DNA of 64,000 nt from Virgisporangium aliadipatigenens (lineage in GTDB: Bacteria; Actinomycetota; Actinomycetes; Mycobacteriales; Micromonosporaceae), in NCBI RefSeq assembly GCF_016863615.1, contig NZ_BOPF01000008.1, forward strand, positions 280,295 through 344,294, written 5' to 3'. Shown here piece by piece: positions 44,374-53,451 of this stretch (position 1 is its first letter; each line of letters starts with the position of its first letter). The position numbers and the translations under genes were made by a program. The notes beneath the pieces were generated by a model. The model ran no database searches, was not told the DNA's origin, and was given only the letters and a program-made list of their open reading frames with translations.

Positions 44374-44426
44374 GTATCCACAGGTAGGGTTCACCTACCC
44401 ACAGCTTCTGCACACCTTTATCCACA
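44374..44426 (+). promoter_or_regulatory. Three DnaA-box-like sites upstream of nrdR-nrdJ
   Basis: GTATCCACA (44374-44382), CTACCCACA (44395-44403) and TTATCCACA (44418-44426) lie in the same orientation at 21-23 bp spacing. The third is a perfect E. coli-type DnaA box. An inverted repeat GGTAGG-N5-CCTACC (44383-44399) lies between the first two. The array sits 70-120 bp before the nrdR ATG. DnaA or NrdR control of dNTP synthesis is the inference. Confidence 0.5.
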
Positions 44427-44493
44427 GCGGGGTGCCCTTCGGGTTCACCGTTGCGGACGCGTGCGCATGTTCGGCGGTTGGAGGAGATCGGTC

Positions 44494-44952
44494 ATGCGGT
44501 GCCCGTACTGCCGTCATCCGGATTCCCGGGTGGTCGACTCGCGGGAGGCCGACGACGGTCAGCTGATCCGGCGACGGCGTTCGTGCCCCGAGTGTGGGAA
44601 GCGGTTCACCACGGTCGAGGAGGCCGTCCTCGCGGTGGTGAAGCGGAGCGGGGTCACGGAGCCGTTCAGCCGTACGAAGATCATGTCCGGGGTGCGGAGG
44701 GCCTGCCAGGGCCGTCCCGTCGACGATGACGCGCTTGCGCTGCTGGCCCAGAAGGTCGAGGAGACCATCCGGGCGCGGGGGGCGGCAGAGGTGCCGAGTC
44801 ACGAGGTGGGGCTGGCGATCCTGGGCCCGCTGAAGGACCTCGACAAGGTGGCGTATCTGAGGTTCGCCAGCGTGTACCGGTCGTTCGACTCGATCGAGGA
44901 CTTCGAACGCGAGATCGCGACGCTGCGCGAAGAGGCGAACGTGCCGGGCTGA
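44494..44952 (+). CDS. nrdR: Ribonucleotide reductase repressor NrdR
   Basis: The 152-residue product is the standard NrdR length. A zinc ribbon with C3, C6, C31 and C34 ([17 protein letters not shown]) is followed by an ATP-cone ([27 protein letters not shown]). NrdR senses ATP/dATP and represses reductase genes. The ATG at 44494 gives the canonical N-terminus MRCPYC and has GGAGGAG 9-12 bases upstream; an ATG 33 bases earlier is less likely. It directly precedes nrdJ, its expected target. Confidence 0.95.
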   Translation: MRCPYCRHPDSRVVDSREADDGQLIRRRRSCPECGKRFTTVEEAVLAVVKRSGVTEPFSRTKIMSGVRRACQGRPVDDDALALLAQKVEETIRARGAAEVPSHEVGLAILGPLKDLDKVAYLRFASVYRSFDSIEDFEREIATLREEANVPG

Positions 44953-45024
44953 CAAGCCGCCCGGACCGGTGTGCCAGGGCGAGGCAGGTCCGCGACCGCC
45001 CCGCCGGAAAGACGTTGAACGCGA

Positions 45025-45051
45025 CGGCCGTCGGCAGGTGTCCGACGGCCG
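45025..45051 (+). terminator. Hairpin between nrdR and nrdJ
   Basis: CGGCCGTCGG (45025-45034) pairs perfectly with 45042-45051 around CAGGTGT. It lies about 50 bp before the nrdJ ATG, with no T-run. It may attenuate or insulate nrdJ rather than terminate fully. Confidence 0.45.
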
Positions 45052-45098
45052 CTACAGAGGAGCGCGGCAGATGCCGCGTATGTGAGGGGGCCGGCCTG

Positions 45099-48017
45099 AT
45101 GGCGGGGGATAGTACGACCAAGGCGTCGAACGGCGCGAGCAACGGCGTGGCGGCGGCGCGGTCCGGTGGACGACGCGCGAGCGCGGCGAACGGAGGTGGC
45201 GCGATCGCGGCGAGCACGAACGGCGGCGGTAGCACCCGGGGCCTGCGTGTCGAGCGGGTGTGGACCACTGAGGGCGTTCATCCCTACGACGAGGTCACCT
45301 GGGAACGCCGTGACGTCGTCATGACCAACTGGCGGGACGGCTCGATCAACTTCGAGCAGCGCGGGGTCGAGTACCCGGACTTCTGGAGCGTCAACGCCGC
45401 CAACATCGTCACGACGAAGTACTTCCGCGGCGCCGTCGGCACGCCCGAGCGCGAGTGGAGCCTCAAGCAGCTCATCGACCGCGTCGTGAAGACCTACCGG
45501 GCGGCCGGCGAGCAGCACGGCTACTTCGCGGCCCCGGCCGACGCCGAGATCTTCGAGCACGAGCTGACCTGGATGCTCCTGCACCAGGTGTTCAGCTTCA
45601 ACTCGCCGGTCTGGTTCAACGTCGGCACGCAGTCGCCGCAGCAGGTCAGCGCCTGCTTCATCCTCTCGGTCGACGACTCGATGGACTCGATCCTCGACTG
45701 GTACAAGGAGGAGGGGCTGATCTTCAAGGGCGGTTCGGGCTCGGGTGTCAACCTGTCCCGGATCCGTTCCTCGAAGGAACTGCTGAGCAGCGGCGGCACC
45801 GCCTCCGGCCCGGTCAGCTTCATGCGCGGCGCCGACGCGAGCGCGGGCACCATCAAGTCCGGCGGCGCCACCCGCCGGGCCGCGAAGATGGTGATCCTCG
45901 ACGTCGACCACCCGGACGTGGAGGAGTTCATCGAGACGAAGGCGCGCGAGGAGCACAAGATCCGTGCGCTTCGGGACGCCGGGTTCGACATGGACCTGGG
46001 CGGCTCCGACATCGTGAGCGTGCAGTACCAGAACGCCAACAACTCGGTGCGCACCAACGCCGAGTTCATGGCGGCGTACGAGGCCGGCGCCCGGTTCAAC
46101 CTGCGCGGGCGGCAGAACGGCGAGGCGATCGCCTCCGTCGACGCCAAGGAGCTGTTCCGCAAGCTGGCCAAGGCGGCGTGGGAGTGTGCCGATCCCGGCA
46201 TCCAGTACGACGACGTCATCAACGACTGGCACACCTGCCCGGAGACCGGCCGCATCACCGCGTCCAACCCGTGCAGCGAGTACATGCACCTGGACAACTC
46301 CTCGTGCAACCTCGCCAGCCTCAACCTGATGAAGTTCCTCGCCTCGGACGGCACGTTCGCGATCGACCGCTTCGTGAAGTCGGTGGAGCTGGTCATCACG
46401 GCGATGGACATCTCGATCTGCTTCGCGGACTTCCCGACGGAGAAGATCGGCGAAACCACCCGCAAGTACCGCCAGCTCGGCATCGGCTACGCCAACCTGG
46501 GCGCCCTGCTCATGGCGAGCGGCCTCGCCTACGACAGCGTCGGTGGCCGTTCGCTCGCCGCCGCGATCACGTCGCTGATGACCGGCACCGCGTACCGCCG
46601 TTCCGCCGAACTGTCGGGTGTCGTCGGACCGTACGAGGGCTACGGCCGCAACGCCCGCGCGCACACCCGGGTGATGCGCAAGCACGCCGCGGCGAGCACG
46701 GCGGTCGTCCCCACGGGCGACGTCGACACCGAGATCCTCGCGGCGGCCACCACCCAGTGGCAGAAGTGCCTGGAGATCGGCGAGGGCGTCGGCTGGCGCA
46801 ACTCGCAGGCGAGCGTGCTGGCCCCGACCGGCACGATCGGCCTGATGATGGACTGCGACACCACCGGTGTCGAGCCGGACCTGGCGCTGGTCAAGTTCAA
46901 GAAGCTGGTCGGCGGCGGTTCGATGCAGATCGTCAACCAGACCGTGCCGCGCGCCCTGCGCACCCTGGGCTACCAGGAGGAGCAGGTCGAGGCGATCGTC
47001 GAGTTCATCGCCGAGCACGGGCACGTCGTCGACGCGCCGGGCCTCAAGACCGAGCACTACCCGGTCTTCGACTGCGCCATGGGCGAGCGGTCCATCGCGC
47101 CGATGGGGCACGTGCGGATGATGGCGGCGATCCAGCCGTTCATCTCGGGTGCGATCTCCAAGACGGTCAACATGCCGGAGTCGGCCACGGTCGAGGACGT
47201 CGAGCGCATCTACTACGAGGGCTGGAAGCTCGGCCTGAAGGCGCTCGCGATCTACCGCGACAACTGCAAGGTCGGCCAGCCGCTGTCGGCCGCCAAGTCG
47301 AAGAAGGAAGAGGCGAAGGCGGAGACCAAGCCGGAGCCGGAGAAGGTCATCGAGTACCGCCCGGTGCGCAAGCGGCTGCCGAAGAAGCGGCCCAGCGAGA
47401 CGGTGTCGTTCTCGGTCGGCGGTGCGGAGGGCTACCTGACCGCGTCGTCGTACCCGGACGACGGGCTCGGCGAGGTCTTCCTGAAGATGTCGAAGCAGGG
47501 GTCGACGCTCGCCGGTGTGATGGACGCCTTCTCGGTCGCCATCTCGATAGGGCTCCAGTACGGCGTGCCGCTGGAGACGTACGTCTCGAAGTTCACCAAC
47601 ATGCGGTTCGAGCCGGCGGGGATGACCGACGACCCGGACATTCGCATGGCGGCGTCGGTGATGGACTACATCTTCCGTCGCCTGGCGCTGGACTTCCTGC
47701 CCTACGACGACCGCGCCGAGCTGGGCATCTTCACGGCCAAGGAGCGGGCCGCGCAGATCAAGGCCGAGGCCGAGGCGGAGGCCGGGGTCGACCTGACGGA
47801 GCTGGCGTCGTCGGCTCCCAAGGAGGCGTCCGCGCCCGCCAGGGCCGCCGAGTCGGTGCCGGCTCCGCGCGCCGCCGGTTCCTCGACGGAACTGCTCGAA
47901 GCGGTGCAGGGCAAGGCCGCCGACGCGCCGCTCTGCTTCACCTGCGGCACGAAGATGCGCCCCGCGGGGAGCTGCTACGTGTGTGAGGGCTGCGGCAGCA
48001 CCAGCGGCTGCAGTTGA
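45099..48017 (+). CDS. nrdJ: Adenosylcobalamin-dependent (class II) ribonucleoside-diphosphate reductase
   Basis: The 972-residue product has the reductase barrel. NSPVWFNVGTQSPQQVSACF and SNPCSEYMHLDNSSCNLASLN carry the active-site Cys and Glu/Asn residues. A C-terminal zinc-ribbon-like cluster, CFTCGTKMRP and CYVCEGCG, provides redox Cys. It reduces ribonucleotides without oxygen, using coenzyme B12. The first 50 residues are Ala/Gly/Asn/Ser-rich. The ATG at 45099 has GAGGGG 8-13 bases upstream. Its stop overlaps the TTG of the next gene. I looked for a cobalamin riboswitch upstream and could not establish one. Confidence 0.95.
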   Translation: MAGDSTTKASNGASNGVAAARSGGRRASAANGGGAIAASTNGGGSTRGLRVERVWTTEGVHPYDEVTWERRDVVMTNWRDGSINFEQRGVEYPDFWSVNAANIVTTKYFRGAVGTPEREWSLKQLIDRVVKTYRAAGEQHGYFAAPADAEIFEHELTWMLLHQVFSFNSPVWFNVGTQSPQQVSACFILSVDDSMDSILDWYKEEGLIFKGGSGSGVNLSRIRSSKELLSSGGTASGPVSFMRGADASAGTIKSGGATRRAAKMVILDVDHPDVEEFIETKAREEHKIRALRDAGFDMDLGGSDIVSVQYQNANNSVRTNAEFMAAYEAGARFNLRGRQNGEAIASVDAKELFRKLAKAAWECADPGIQYDDVINDWHTCPETGRITASNPCSEYMHLDNSSCNLASLNLMKFLASDGTFAIDRFVKSVELVITAMDISICFADFPTEKIGETTRKYRQLGIGYANLGALLMASGLAYDSVGGRSLAAAITSLMTGTAYRRSAELSGVVGPYEGYGRNARAHTRVMRKHAAASTAVVPTGDVDTEILAAATTQWQKCLEIGEGVGWRNSQASVLAPTGTIGLMMDCDTTGVEPDLALVKFKKLVGGGSMQIVNQTVPRALRTLGYQEEQVEAIVEFIAEHGHVVDAPGLKTEHYPVFDCAMGERSIAPMGHVRMMAAIQPFISGAISKTVNMPESATVEDVERIYYEGWKLGLKALAIYRDNCKVGQPLSAAKSKKEEAKAETKPEPEKVIEYRPVRKRLPKKRPSETVSFSVGGAEGYLTASSYPDDGLGEVFLKMSKQGSTLAGVMDAFSVAISIGLQYGVPLETYVSKFTNMRFEPAGMTDDPDIRMAASVMDYIFRRLALDFLPYDDRAELGIFTAKERAAQIKAEAEAEAGVDLTELASSAPKEASAPARAAESVPAPRAAGSSTELLEAVQGKAADAPLCFTCGTKMRPAGSCYVCEGCGSTSGCS

Positions 48018-48688
48018 TCGATCCGCTGACCGGGGCGTCGGGAGCTGCGGCTTCCGGCGTCCCGGCGCACGTGACGGCGACCCGCGAGTCGTACGACCGG
48101 GTCGCCGTCGACTACGCGGCCCTCCTCGAGGACGAACTGGCCGGCAAGCCGCTCGACCGCGCGCTGCTCACGACCTTCGCCGAGCAGGTCGGTGACGGCC
48201 GGGTCGCCGACGTCGGCTGCGGGCCGGGCAGAATCACACGCTTCCTGCGCGACCTGGGCGCGGACGTCGAGGGCATCGACCTCTCCCCGGGCATGGTGGC
48301 GGAGGCCCGAAGGCGCCACCCGGACCTGCCCTTCCGCGTGGGCTCGGCGGAGGCGCTCGACATCGGGGACGGCGCGCTCGGCGGAGTGCTCGCCTGGTAC
48401 TCGATCATCCATACGCCGACCGAAGGGCTGCCGGCGGTCCTCGCCGAGTTCCGGCGGGTGCTACGGCCGGGTGGGCAACTGCTGATGGCGTTCCAGGCCG
48501 GCGATGAGCCGCGGGACCTCGACCGCGCCTACGGTCACCCCGTGGCACTGCGGGTCCACCGGAGAGGGCCCCAGCTCGTCGAGAGGATGCTCGACGATGC
48601 CGGCCTGACCGTGCACACGCGGGTGCTCCGCGAACCCGCCGGGACGATGGAGTCCTCGGCACAGGCGTATCTCATGGCGGTGCGGTAG
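48014..48688 (+). CDS. Class I SAM-dependent methyltransferase
   Basis: The 224-residue product has VADVGCGPGRITRFL (SAM motif I), EGIDLSPGMVAEARR and a typical RRVLRPGGQLLMAF strand. The substrate is unknown. The TTG at 48014 overlaps the nrdJ stop (TTGA). A GTG at 48071, starting at TATRESYDRVA, gives a more conventional N-terminus and may be the true start. Its link to nrdJ is positional only. Confidence 0.82.
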   Translation: MIDPLTGASGAAASGVPAHVTATRESYDRVAVDYAALLEDELAGKPLDRALLTTFAEQVGDGRVADVGCGPGRITRFLRDLGADVEGIDLSPGMVAEARRRHPDLPFRVGSAEALDIGDGALGGVLAWYSIIHTPTEGLPAVLAEFRRVLRPGGQLLMAFQAGDEPRDLDRAYGHPVALRVHRRGPQLVERMLDDAGLTVHTRVLREPAGTMESSAQAYLMAVR

Positions 48689-48701
48689 CCGCCGCCCGGG
48701 T

Positions 48702-49142
48702 TCAGCCCGCCGGAGGGCGCACCAGCAGGGGTGTCTCGACCGGCAGCACGGCGTGCACCCGCAGCGCGGACCCGATCGCGAGCACCTGGATCGTCACGGA
48801 GCCGACGCGCACGCGATCGGTGAACTCGATCTGCAGGGCGTCGGTGTAGCCCTGCTGGTTTTCCAGGACCCATCGCCACTGGACATGCTTGCCGAGTGCC
48901 GCCGCCCACGGGAGGAGCCCGCCGGCATCCACGACGGTTGCCCCGGCGGGTGCGGTGCCCTCGACCTTCTGCAGCGTCACGGTGTCGTCGTCGCTGTCGA
49001 CGCCGACCAGCCACGCACCGTGGGCGAAGCGCAGCCGGATGCCGGCGACGTCGCGCGGGAAGGCGGGGTCGACGTGGTATCCGACGTACTGCAACGGTCC
49101 GGCGTCCACGGTCAGGTCGGTGATGTCGTCGTAGAGAGTCAT
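48702..49142 (-). CDS. Hypothetical protein, possible immunity-like (DUF6334-type) protein
   Basis: The 146-residue soluble product contains IRLRFAHGAWLVGVDSDDDTV and WRWVLENQQGYTDALQIEF, a pattern I associate with DUF6334-like proteins found near polymorphic toxin genes. It is the last gene of a minus-strand set with WXG100-type proteins, which suits an immunity protein. The family name is from memory and needs a profile search. No signal peptide or membrane helix is seen. Confidence 0.5.
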   Translation of the reverse strand: MTLYDDITDLTVDAGPLQYVGYHVDPAFPRDVAGIRLRFAHGAWLVGVDSDDDTVTLQKVEGTAPAGATVVDAGGLLPWAAALGKHVQWRWVLENQQGYTDALQIEFTDRVRVGSVTIQVLAIGSALRVHAVLPVETPLLVRPPAG

Positions 49143-49155
49143 CGCTCTTTCCGTC

Positions 49156-49590
49156 TCAGTGGCCGCCGCGGCCGTACTTCTGGGCCTTCGAGGATGCCTG
49201 CTTGACCATCTTCATGGCCGTCTCGGCCTTCTCGTCGCCGGCGGCCGCGCGGTTGGCGAGTTCGCCGACGGTCATGTTCTGGTACTCCTTGTCGATCATA
49301 TTGACCTGCGCCTGACCGCCGCCGCGCGCCTTGACCGCCTCGGTGGCCGGCATGTCCTTCATGTCGGCCGGCAGATTGCCGAACTTGCGCTGACCGCCTG
49401 CGGAGAGCTTCACCGGGCCGGCGGGTGTCTCCGGGGTGTTGTCGGTGTCGGTGTCGTCGTCGTTGCCGCGCCGCCGCCGTCCGCGCCGGGTGAGATTTTC
49501 GGCGGTCTCCTCGACCTCCTCGGAAACCTCCCGCGCCAGGCGTGAGTTGCGCGGTCCGCGCTGTCCGCCGCGTGGCCGTCCCCGCCCCAC
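49156..49590 (-). CDS. Hypothetical basic/acidic protein of the WXG locus
   Basis: The 144-residue product has a basic, disordered N-terminal half, an acidic DDDTDTDN segment and a helical C-terminal half with VNMIDKEYQNMTVGELANRAAAG. No family is recognised. It starts at a GTG only five bases after the stop of the truncated toxin-like gene, so the two are probably cotranslated. It may be a detached C-terminal part of that protein, or a toxin or chaperone. Confidence 0.5.
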   Translation of the reverse strand: MGRGRPRGGQRGPRNSRLAREVSEEVEETAENLTRRGRRRRGNDDDTDTDNTPETPAGPVKLSAGGQRKFGNLPADMKDMPATEAVKARGGGQAQVNMIDKEYQNMTVGELANRAAAGDEKAETAMKMVKQASSKAQKYGRGGH

Positions 49591-49594
49591 CCGG

Positions 49595-50083
49595 TCACCC
49601 GATGATTTCCAGGAGAACCATGTTGAGCAGCGTGTCCACGGCGGTACGGGCGATTTGTTGGAAGACCGGGATCTCCAGGAGCGAGGCGCCGAAGGTGGCC
49701 ACCGCCGTGATGATCGCCTGGGTCACCTGGATCAACAGGACGATGAGGTGCACGATGAAGCTGATCTTGAGGAAGAGGATGATCGCGGCGTAGACGATCA
49801 GCCCGACACCGATGATCGTGACCGCGGCCTGCCCGCCGCGCACCGCCTTGGTGCCGCCGCCCTCCTCCCAGTGCTTGCGGAACGCCTCGACGGCCGGCCC
49901 GCTGTTTTCCGTCCACACGGCCTGCGCACCCTGGTCGGCGCGTTGCGCGGAGGTGCCGAGGGTGCCGGCCAGTTCGAGCCACCCCTGCCCGAGCCGGAAC
50001 AGGTGCTCCTCGTCGGCGGTGGGCCAGTCCAGCCCGATCCAGCTCAGCGGCTCCGTCAGTTGCGGCGGCAGTTGAAGCCCCAT
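49595..50083 (-). CDS. WXG100-like toxin N-terminal domain protein, membrane-associated and short
   Basis: The 162-residue product matches the start of large CpnT-like secreted toxins: LTEPLSWIGLDWPTADEEHL, a helical hairpin with QAVWTENSG (WxG-like), then two membrane segments (about 88-105 and 107-127) and LEIPVFQQIARTAV. In such toxins this region is followed by hundreds of residues and a toxin domain. Here the ORF ends at residue 162. It follows the WXG100 gene by 5 bp. It may be a truncated toxin or a dedicated adaptor. Confidence 0.65.
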   Translation of the reverse strand: MGLQLPPQLTEPLSWIGLDWPTADEEHLFRLGQGWLELAGTLGTSAQRADQGAQAVWTENSGPAVEAFRKHWEEGGGTKAVRGGQAAVTIIGVGLIVYAAIILFLKISFIVHLIVLLIQVTQAIITAVATFGASLLEIPVFQQIARTAVDTLLNMVLLEIIG

Positions 50084-50088
50084 GCGCG

Positions 50089-50418
50089 CTACACCGCCAG
50101 GCCACGGCCGGCGTCGGTGATGGTCTCCGCCGCGACCTGGTCGGTGCGCAGGTAGGTGCCCGCCATCTCCTGGAGGTCGGTGCCGTCCTCGCCCAGCGCA
50201 TCGGCGATCTCGTCGAACAGGTCGAAGATCACCGCTGCGCACCCGTTGCCGGTCTCCGCCATGATCGCGCCGATCTGGTCGCCGCCGCACGCGGCGGTGT
50301 ACTCGCTGAGTTGAGCCCGCGCGGCGTTCACGACGCTGCGCAGGGCATCCGCGGCGGCCAGCACCTCACCGCCGGAACGGTGCACCGAGTCAGGGTCGAC
50401 GCTGAACGGCTTCGTCAT
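50089..50418 (-). CDS. WXG100/ESX-type small secreted protein
   Basis: The 109-residue helical protein begins MTKPFSVDPDSVHRSGGEV and ends with a second helix (LQEMAGTYLRTDQVAAETI). Size and pattern fit type VII secretion partners that pair with a WXG-like toxin. The canonical WxG turn is not obvious, which is common in this subgroup. It lies between the YbaB-like gene and the toxin-like gene. No secretion machinery is in the window. Confidence 0.65.
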   Translation of the reverse strand: MTKPFSVDPDSVHRSGGEVLAAADALRSVVNAARAQLSEYTAACGGDQIGAIMAETGNGCAAVIFDLFDEIADALGEDGTDLQEMAGTYLRTDQVAAETITDAGRGLAV

Positions 50419-50419
50419 C

Positions 50420-50827
50420 TCAGCGCTTCTCGGGTCGTGCCGCCGTCCGGGCAGTCTCGATCGCGGACAGGAACGCTGACATCCGTTCCGTCGAACGCTC
50501 TTGAATGTCCCGCAGCTCGGCGGAGAGTGCGGCGGTGTCCGGCGCGCCCGGAAGCGCGGACCCGATCTTGGAACGGAGGTCGTCCAACGCACCGTTGACC
50601 GCGCGCAGGATCTCCTCGGCGAGGGCCTCGGGCGCGAGTCGTAGCGCGCCCGGACTGATCACGAGCGAGTCGACGACGCCATGGGGCTTGGCGGTGGCCG
50701 TGATCCGCCCGTCGAGTGCCTCGCCCGCGCCGCGCAGCTCGCTGTCGACCGTCCCGTTGGTGGCCTGGCCGAGGGCCGCGATCGCGTCGGCCAACAACCG
50801 GCCGACGTCTGGTGTCCCACCAGTCAC
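50420..50827 (-). CDS. YbaB/EbfC-like DNA-binding family protein
   Basis: The 135-residue product has the YbaB-type pattern: a helix, then DGRITATAKPHGVVDSLVISPGAL and EEILRAVNGALDDL. Such proteins often sit at the head of WXG100 operons in actinobacteria. The GTG at 50827 has a G-run 10 bases upstream. It is followed after one base by the WXG100 gene. Whether it binds DNA or acts as a secretion chaperone is open. Confidence 0.65.
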   Translation of the reverse strand: MTGGTPDVGRLLADAIAALGQATNGTVDSELRGAGEALDGRITATAKPHGVVDSLVISPGALRLAPEALAEEILRAVNGALDDLRSKIGSALPGAPDTAALSAELRDIQERSTERMSAFLSAIETARTAARPEKR

Positions 50828-50874
50828 CGTGAGTGTCCCCCCAAGCCCGGACGGCCGCTTCGCGGCAATGGTAG

Positions 50875-52296
50875 TCAGTCCGGGGTCACGAACACGATTC
50901 CGCTCTTCTCGCGCTTCGCGGCGTACATCGCGCGGTCGGCGGAGTCGAGCATCCGCTCCGCGGGCGCCGCGTCCGAGGCCGGGTGCTCGGAGACGCACAC
51001 GCCGATGCTCGGCAGCACCGTGACGACCGCCCCGTCGACCTCGATCGGCTCGGAGAGCGCGGAGGTGATCCGGCCGGCGGCGCGGGTGATGTGCTCGGTG
51101 CCGCCCGCCTCCTCCAGGATCACCAGGAACTCGTCGCCGCCGAGCCGGCCCACGGTGTCGCTGTGGCGCACGGCTGAGAGCAGGCGTTCGGCGGTGGTGG
51201 TGAGCACCTCGTCGCCGGCGGCGTGCCCGTAGGTGTCGTTGATCGGCTTGAACCCGTCGAGGTCGATGAAGAGGACGGCGATCGGCTGGTCGGTGCGCAC
51301 GGCGCGGGCCAGCGCCTCGTACAGGCGGGTGTTGAGCAGGCGGCGGTTCGGCAGCCCGGTGAGGGCGTCGTGCATCGCCTGGTACTCCTCGCGGCGCTGC
51401 GCCGTCACGTCGCGGCCCACCGCCACGAGGCCGGTCGGGCGGGCCCCGTCGTAGATCTGGGTCAGCGAGGAGAGCACGACCAGGGGCTCGCCGTCGGCCC
51501 GGCGCTCGCGGAACTCGCCGTTCCACTGGCCGATCTCCGCCAGTTCGGCGAAGACGTCGTCGGGGCTCATCTGCCCGCCCTCGGTGTTGTAGAACTCCGT
51601 GGCGAGCAGCGTGAACAGGTGGCAGCCGATGGCGTCGTCGCGCGAGTACTTGTAGATCTTCTCGGCGCCGGTGTTCCAGCTGACGATGAGGTGCGAGGAG
51701 TCGCAGGCCACCAGGGCGTCGGAGATGCTGTCCGTGACCTGCACCTGCTGCCGCAGGTCCTCGACGGTGACCATCGCGTCGTTGCGCACGCGGGCGCTCT
51801 GCACGGCGATGCCGAGCATGTCCGCCAGGGATGTGACGAAGTTCACGTCGTCGTCGGTGAAGGAGGGGCGGTCGGCCTCCCGGGTGACCGCGATGGTGCC
51901 GACGGCGCGCCCCCGGGCCAGCAGCGGCGCCACGACCGCCTGGCGCAGCCCGTGCCGGGAGAGCCAGGTCGCGGCGGCCCGCGCCTGCGGGCTGTCGTCG
52001 CCGGATTCGTCGGTGTTGACCAGCACGGTCGCGCTGACGGCCAGCCCCGAGACGAACTCGTCGACCTCGGCCTCGATCGGGTCCGGGTGGCTGGTGGCGG
52101 TGGTGGGCGGTTCGGCGCCGGTCAGCGGGGTGACCCGGATCGAGCAGCGGTCCCCCAGGACGGAGCCGACGCCGTTGACGCCGACGCACAGCACCTGTTC
52201 CTCGCTCGCCGCCACGTCGAGTGCTTCGTCCGCAACCTCGATGACCGCGCGGAGCACGGCACCGACGGTGACGGAGTTGGCCTGGGCGACGATCAC
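50875..52296 (-). CDS. GAF-PAS-GGDEF diguanylate cyclase
   Basis: The 473-residue soluble product has a GAF-like domain (about 10-165), a PAS domain (about 185-300) and a GGDEF domain (about 305-470). The catalytic GGDEF is intact at 386-390. RHSD (377-380), five residues upstream, is a complete inhibitory I-site, so product inhibition is expected. No EAL domain is present. The GTG at 52296 is the best start, though it lacks a strong ribosome-binding site. The signal sensed by GAF/PAS is unknown. Confidence 0.88.
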   Translation of the reverse strand: MIVAQANSVTVGAVLRAVIEVADEALDVAASEEQVLCVGVNGVGSVLGDRCSIRVTPLTGAEPPTTATSHPDPIEAEVDEFVSGLAVSATVLVNTDESGDDSPQARAAATWLSRHGLRQAVVAPLLARGRAVGTIAVTREADRPSFTDDDVNFVTSLADMLGIAVQSARVRNDAMVTVEDLRQQVQVTDSISDALVACDSSHLIVSWNTGAEKIYKYSRDDAIGCHLFTLLATEFYNTEGGQMSPDDVFAELAEIGQWNGEFRERRADGEPLVVLSSLTQIYDGARPTGLVAVGRDVTAQRREEYQAMHDALTGLPNRRLLNTRLYEALARAVRTDQPIAVLFIDLDGFKPINDTYGHAAGDEVLTTTAERLLSAVRHSDTVGRLGGDEFLVILEEAGGTEHITRAAGRITSALSEPIEVDGAVVTVLPSIGVCVSEHPASDAAPAERMLDSADRAMYAAKREKSGIVFVTPD

Positions 52297-52461
52297 GTGT
52301 GGCAGATCGGCAGCGGCGGGTCCGGCTTTAGTGCTGTCCCGGCGACCTCTGTCACCCGGTTGTCGTACGCCGGTGCGCGGCACGGGATACCGCGAACGAG
52401 TCTCCAGGCACGTCATCGGTCCGGGCCGAAACGAGTTGAGGCAACCCGGGAGAATGGCCGG

Positions 52462-53451
52462 GTGACGCAGCGGGCCAAGGGTGCACTGTTCGGGTTGGCG
52501 TACGGGGACGCGCTGGGGGCGCCGACGGAGTTCCTGTCCATGACGATGATCGCCGAGCGGTACGGTCCCCGGGGCCCGCGCGAGTTGGAGACCGGCCGCG
52601 TCACCGACGACACCCAGATGACGATCTCGGTGGCGGCCGCGCTGGCCGGCGGCCCGCTCGAGCCGGTGGGGTTCGCCGAGCGGCTGCGCACCGAGTTCCT
52701 CGCGTGGGCGATCAGCCCGGACAACGATCGCGCCCCCGGCAACACCTGCCTGCGCGCCTGCGCCAACCTCGGCGACCCGGGTGTCACCTGGCAGGAGGCG
52801 ACAATCGTCGGTTCGAAGGGCTGCGGCGCCAACATGCGCGTCGCCCCGGTCGGCCTCGTCCCCGACCTGACCGACGACGACCGGGCCGGCGCCGCCCAGC
52901 TCCAGGCGGCCCTCACGCACGGGCACCCGACCGGGCTTGCGGCGAGCGAGCTGACGGCGTTCGCGGTGTGGTGGCTGCGCTGCGGGGCGGTCGCGCCGAA
53001 GGAGCTGCCGGCCGCGCTGCGCGAGCGGGCCCGCTCCCAGCGGCGCGTGTACCGCGCGGACTGGCTCGGCGGGCTGTGGAAGCAGTCGCACCACCCGTCA
53101 CCCGAGCACTTCGTCGCGACGGGGTGGGACGAGTGCCTCGACGCGCTGGACCGGCTCGACACCGCCCTCGCCGCGGGCGACCGGGACGCCGACCCGTGCC
53201 TGGTCACCGGCTCCGCGTGGGTGGCCGAGGAGGCGCTGGTGACGTCGCTGCTGTGTTTCCTGCTCTTCCCGGAGGACCCGGTCGCCGCGATCTCGCGCGG
53301 TGCGACGTCGTCCGGCGATTCGGACTCCATCGCCTGTCTCGCCGGGGCCTACGCCGGTGCCTCACTCGGGTTCCCCGCCTGGCCTTCCCATTGGGAGAAC
53401 GTCATCGAGTACGCCGACGACCTGCACCGCTACTCGTCGGTCTGGGACTGA
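52462..53451 (+). CDS. ADP-ribosylglycohydrolase family protein
   Basis: The 329-residue product has the two magnesium-binding motifs of the DraG/ARH family: TDDTQMT near residue 50 and GDSDSIACLAGAYAGA near the C-terminus. It probably removes ADP-ribose from a protein or nucleic acid. No ADP-ribosyltransferase gene is recognisable nearby. The GTG at 52462 is the start; the longer in-frame reading is antisense to the GGDEF gene. The 3' end overlaps the convergent flippase gene by 22 bp. Confidence 0.9.
   Translation: MTQRAKGALFGLAYGDALGAPTEFLSMTMIAERYGPRGPRELETGRVTDDTQMTISVAAALAGGPLEPVGFAERLRTEFLAWAISPDNDRAPGNTCLRACANLGDPGVTWQEATIVGSKGCGANMRVAPVGLVPDLTDDDRAGAAQLQAALTHGHPTGLAASELTAFAVWWLRCGAVAPKELPAALRERARSQRRVYRADWLGGLWKQSHHPSPEHFVATGWDECLDALDRLDTALAAGDRDADPCLVTGSAWVAEEALVTSLLCFLLFPEDPVAAISRGATSSGDSDSIACLAGAYAGASLGFPAWPSHWENVIEYADDLHRYSSVWD

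Noticed and set aside
44953..45098. Adenosylcobalamin riboswitch before nrdJ
   Set aside because: GACCGCCCCGCC recalls the B12 box, but the GCCACTG element and the full core are missing. NrdR control explains the locus without it.
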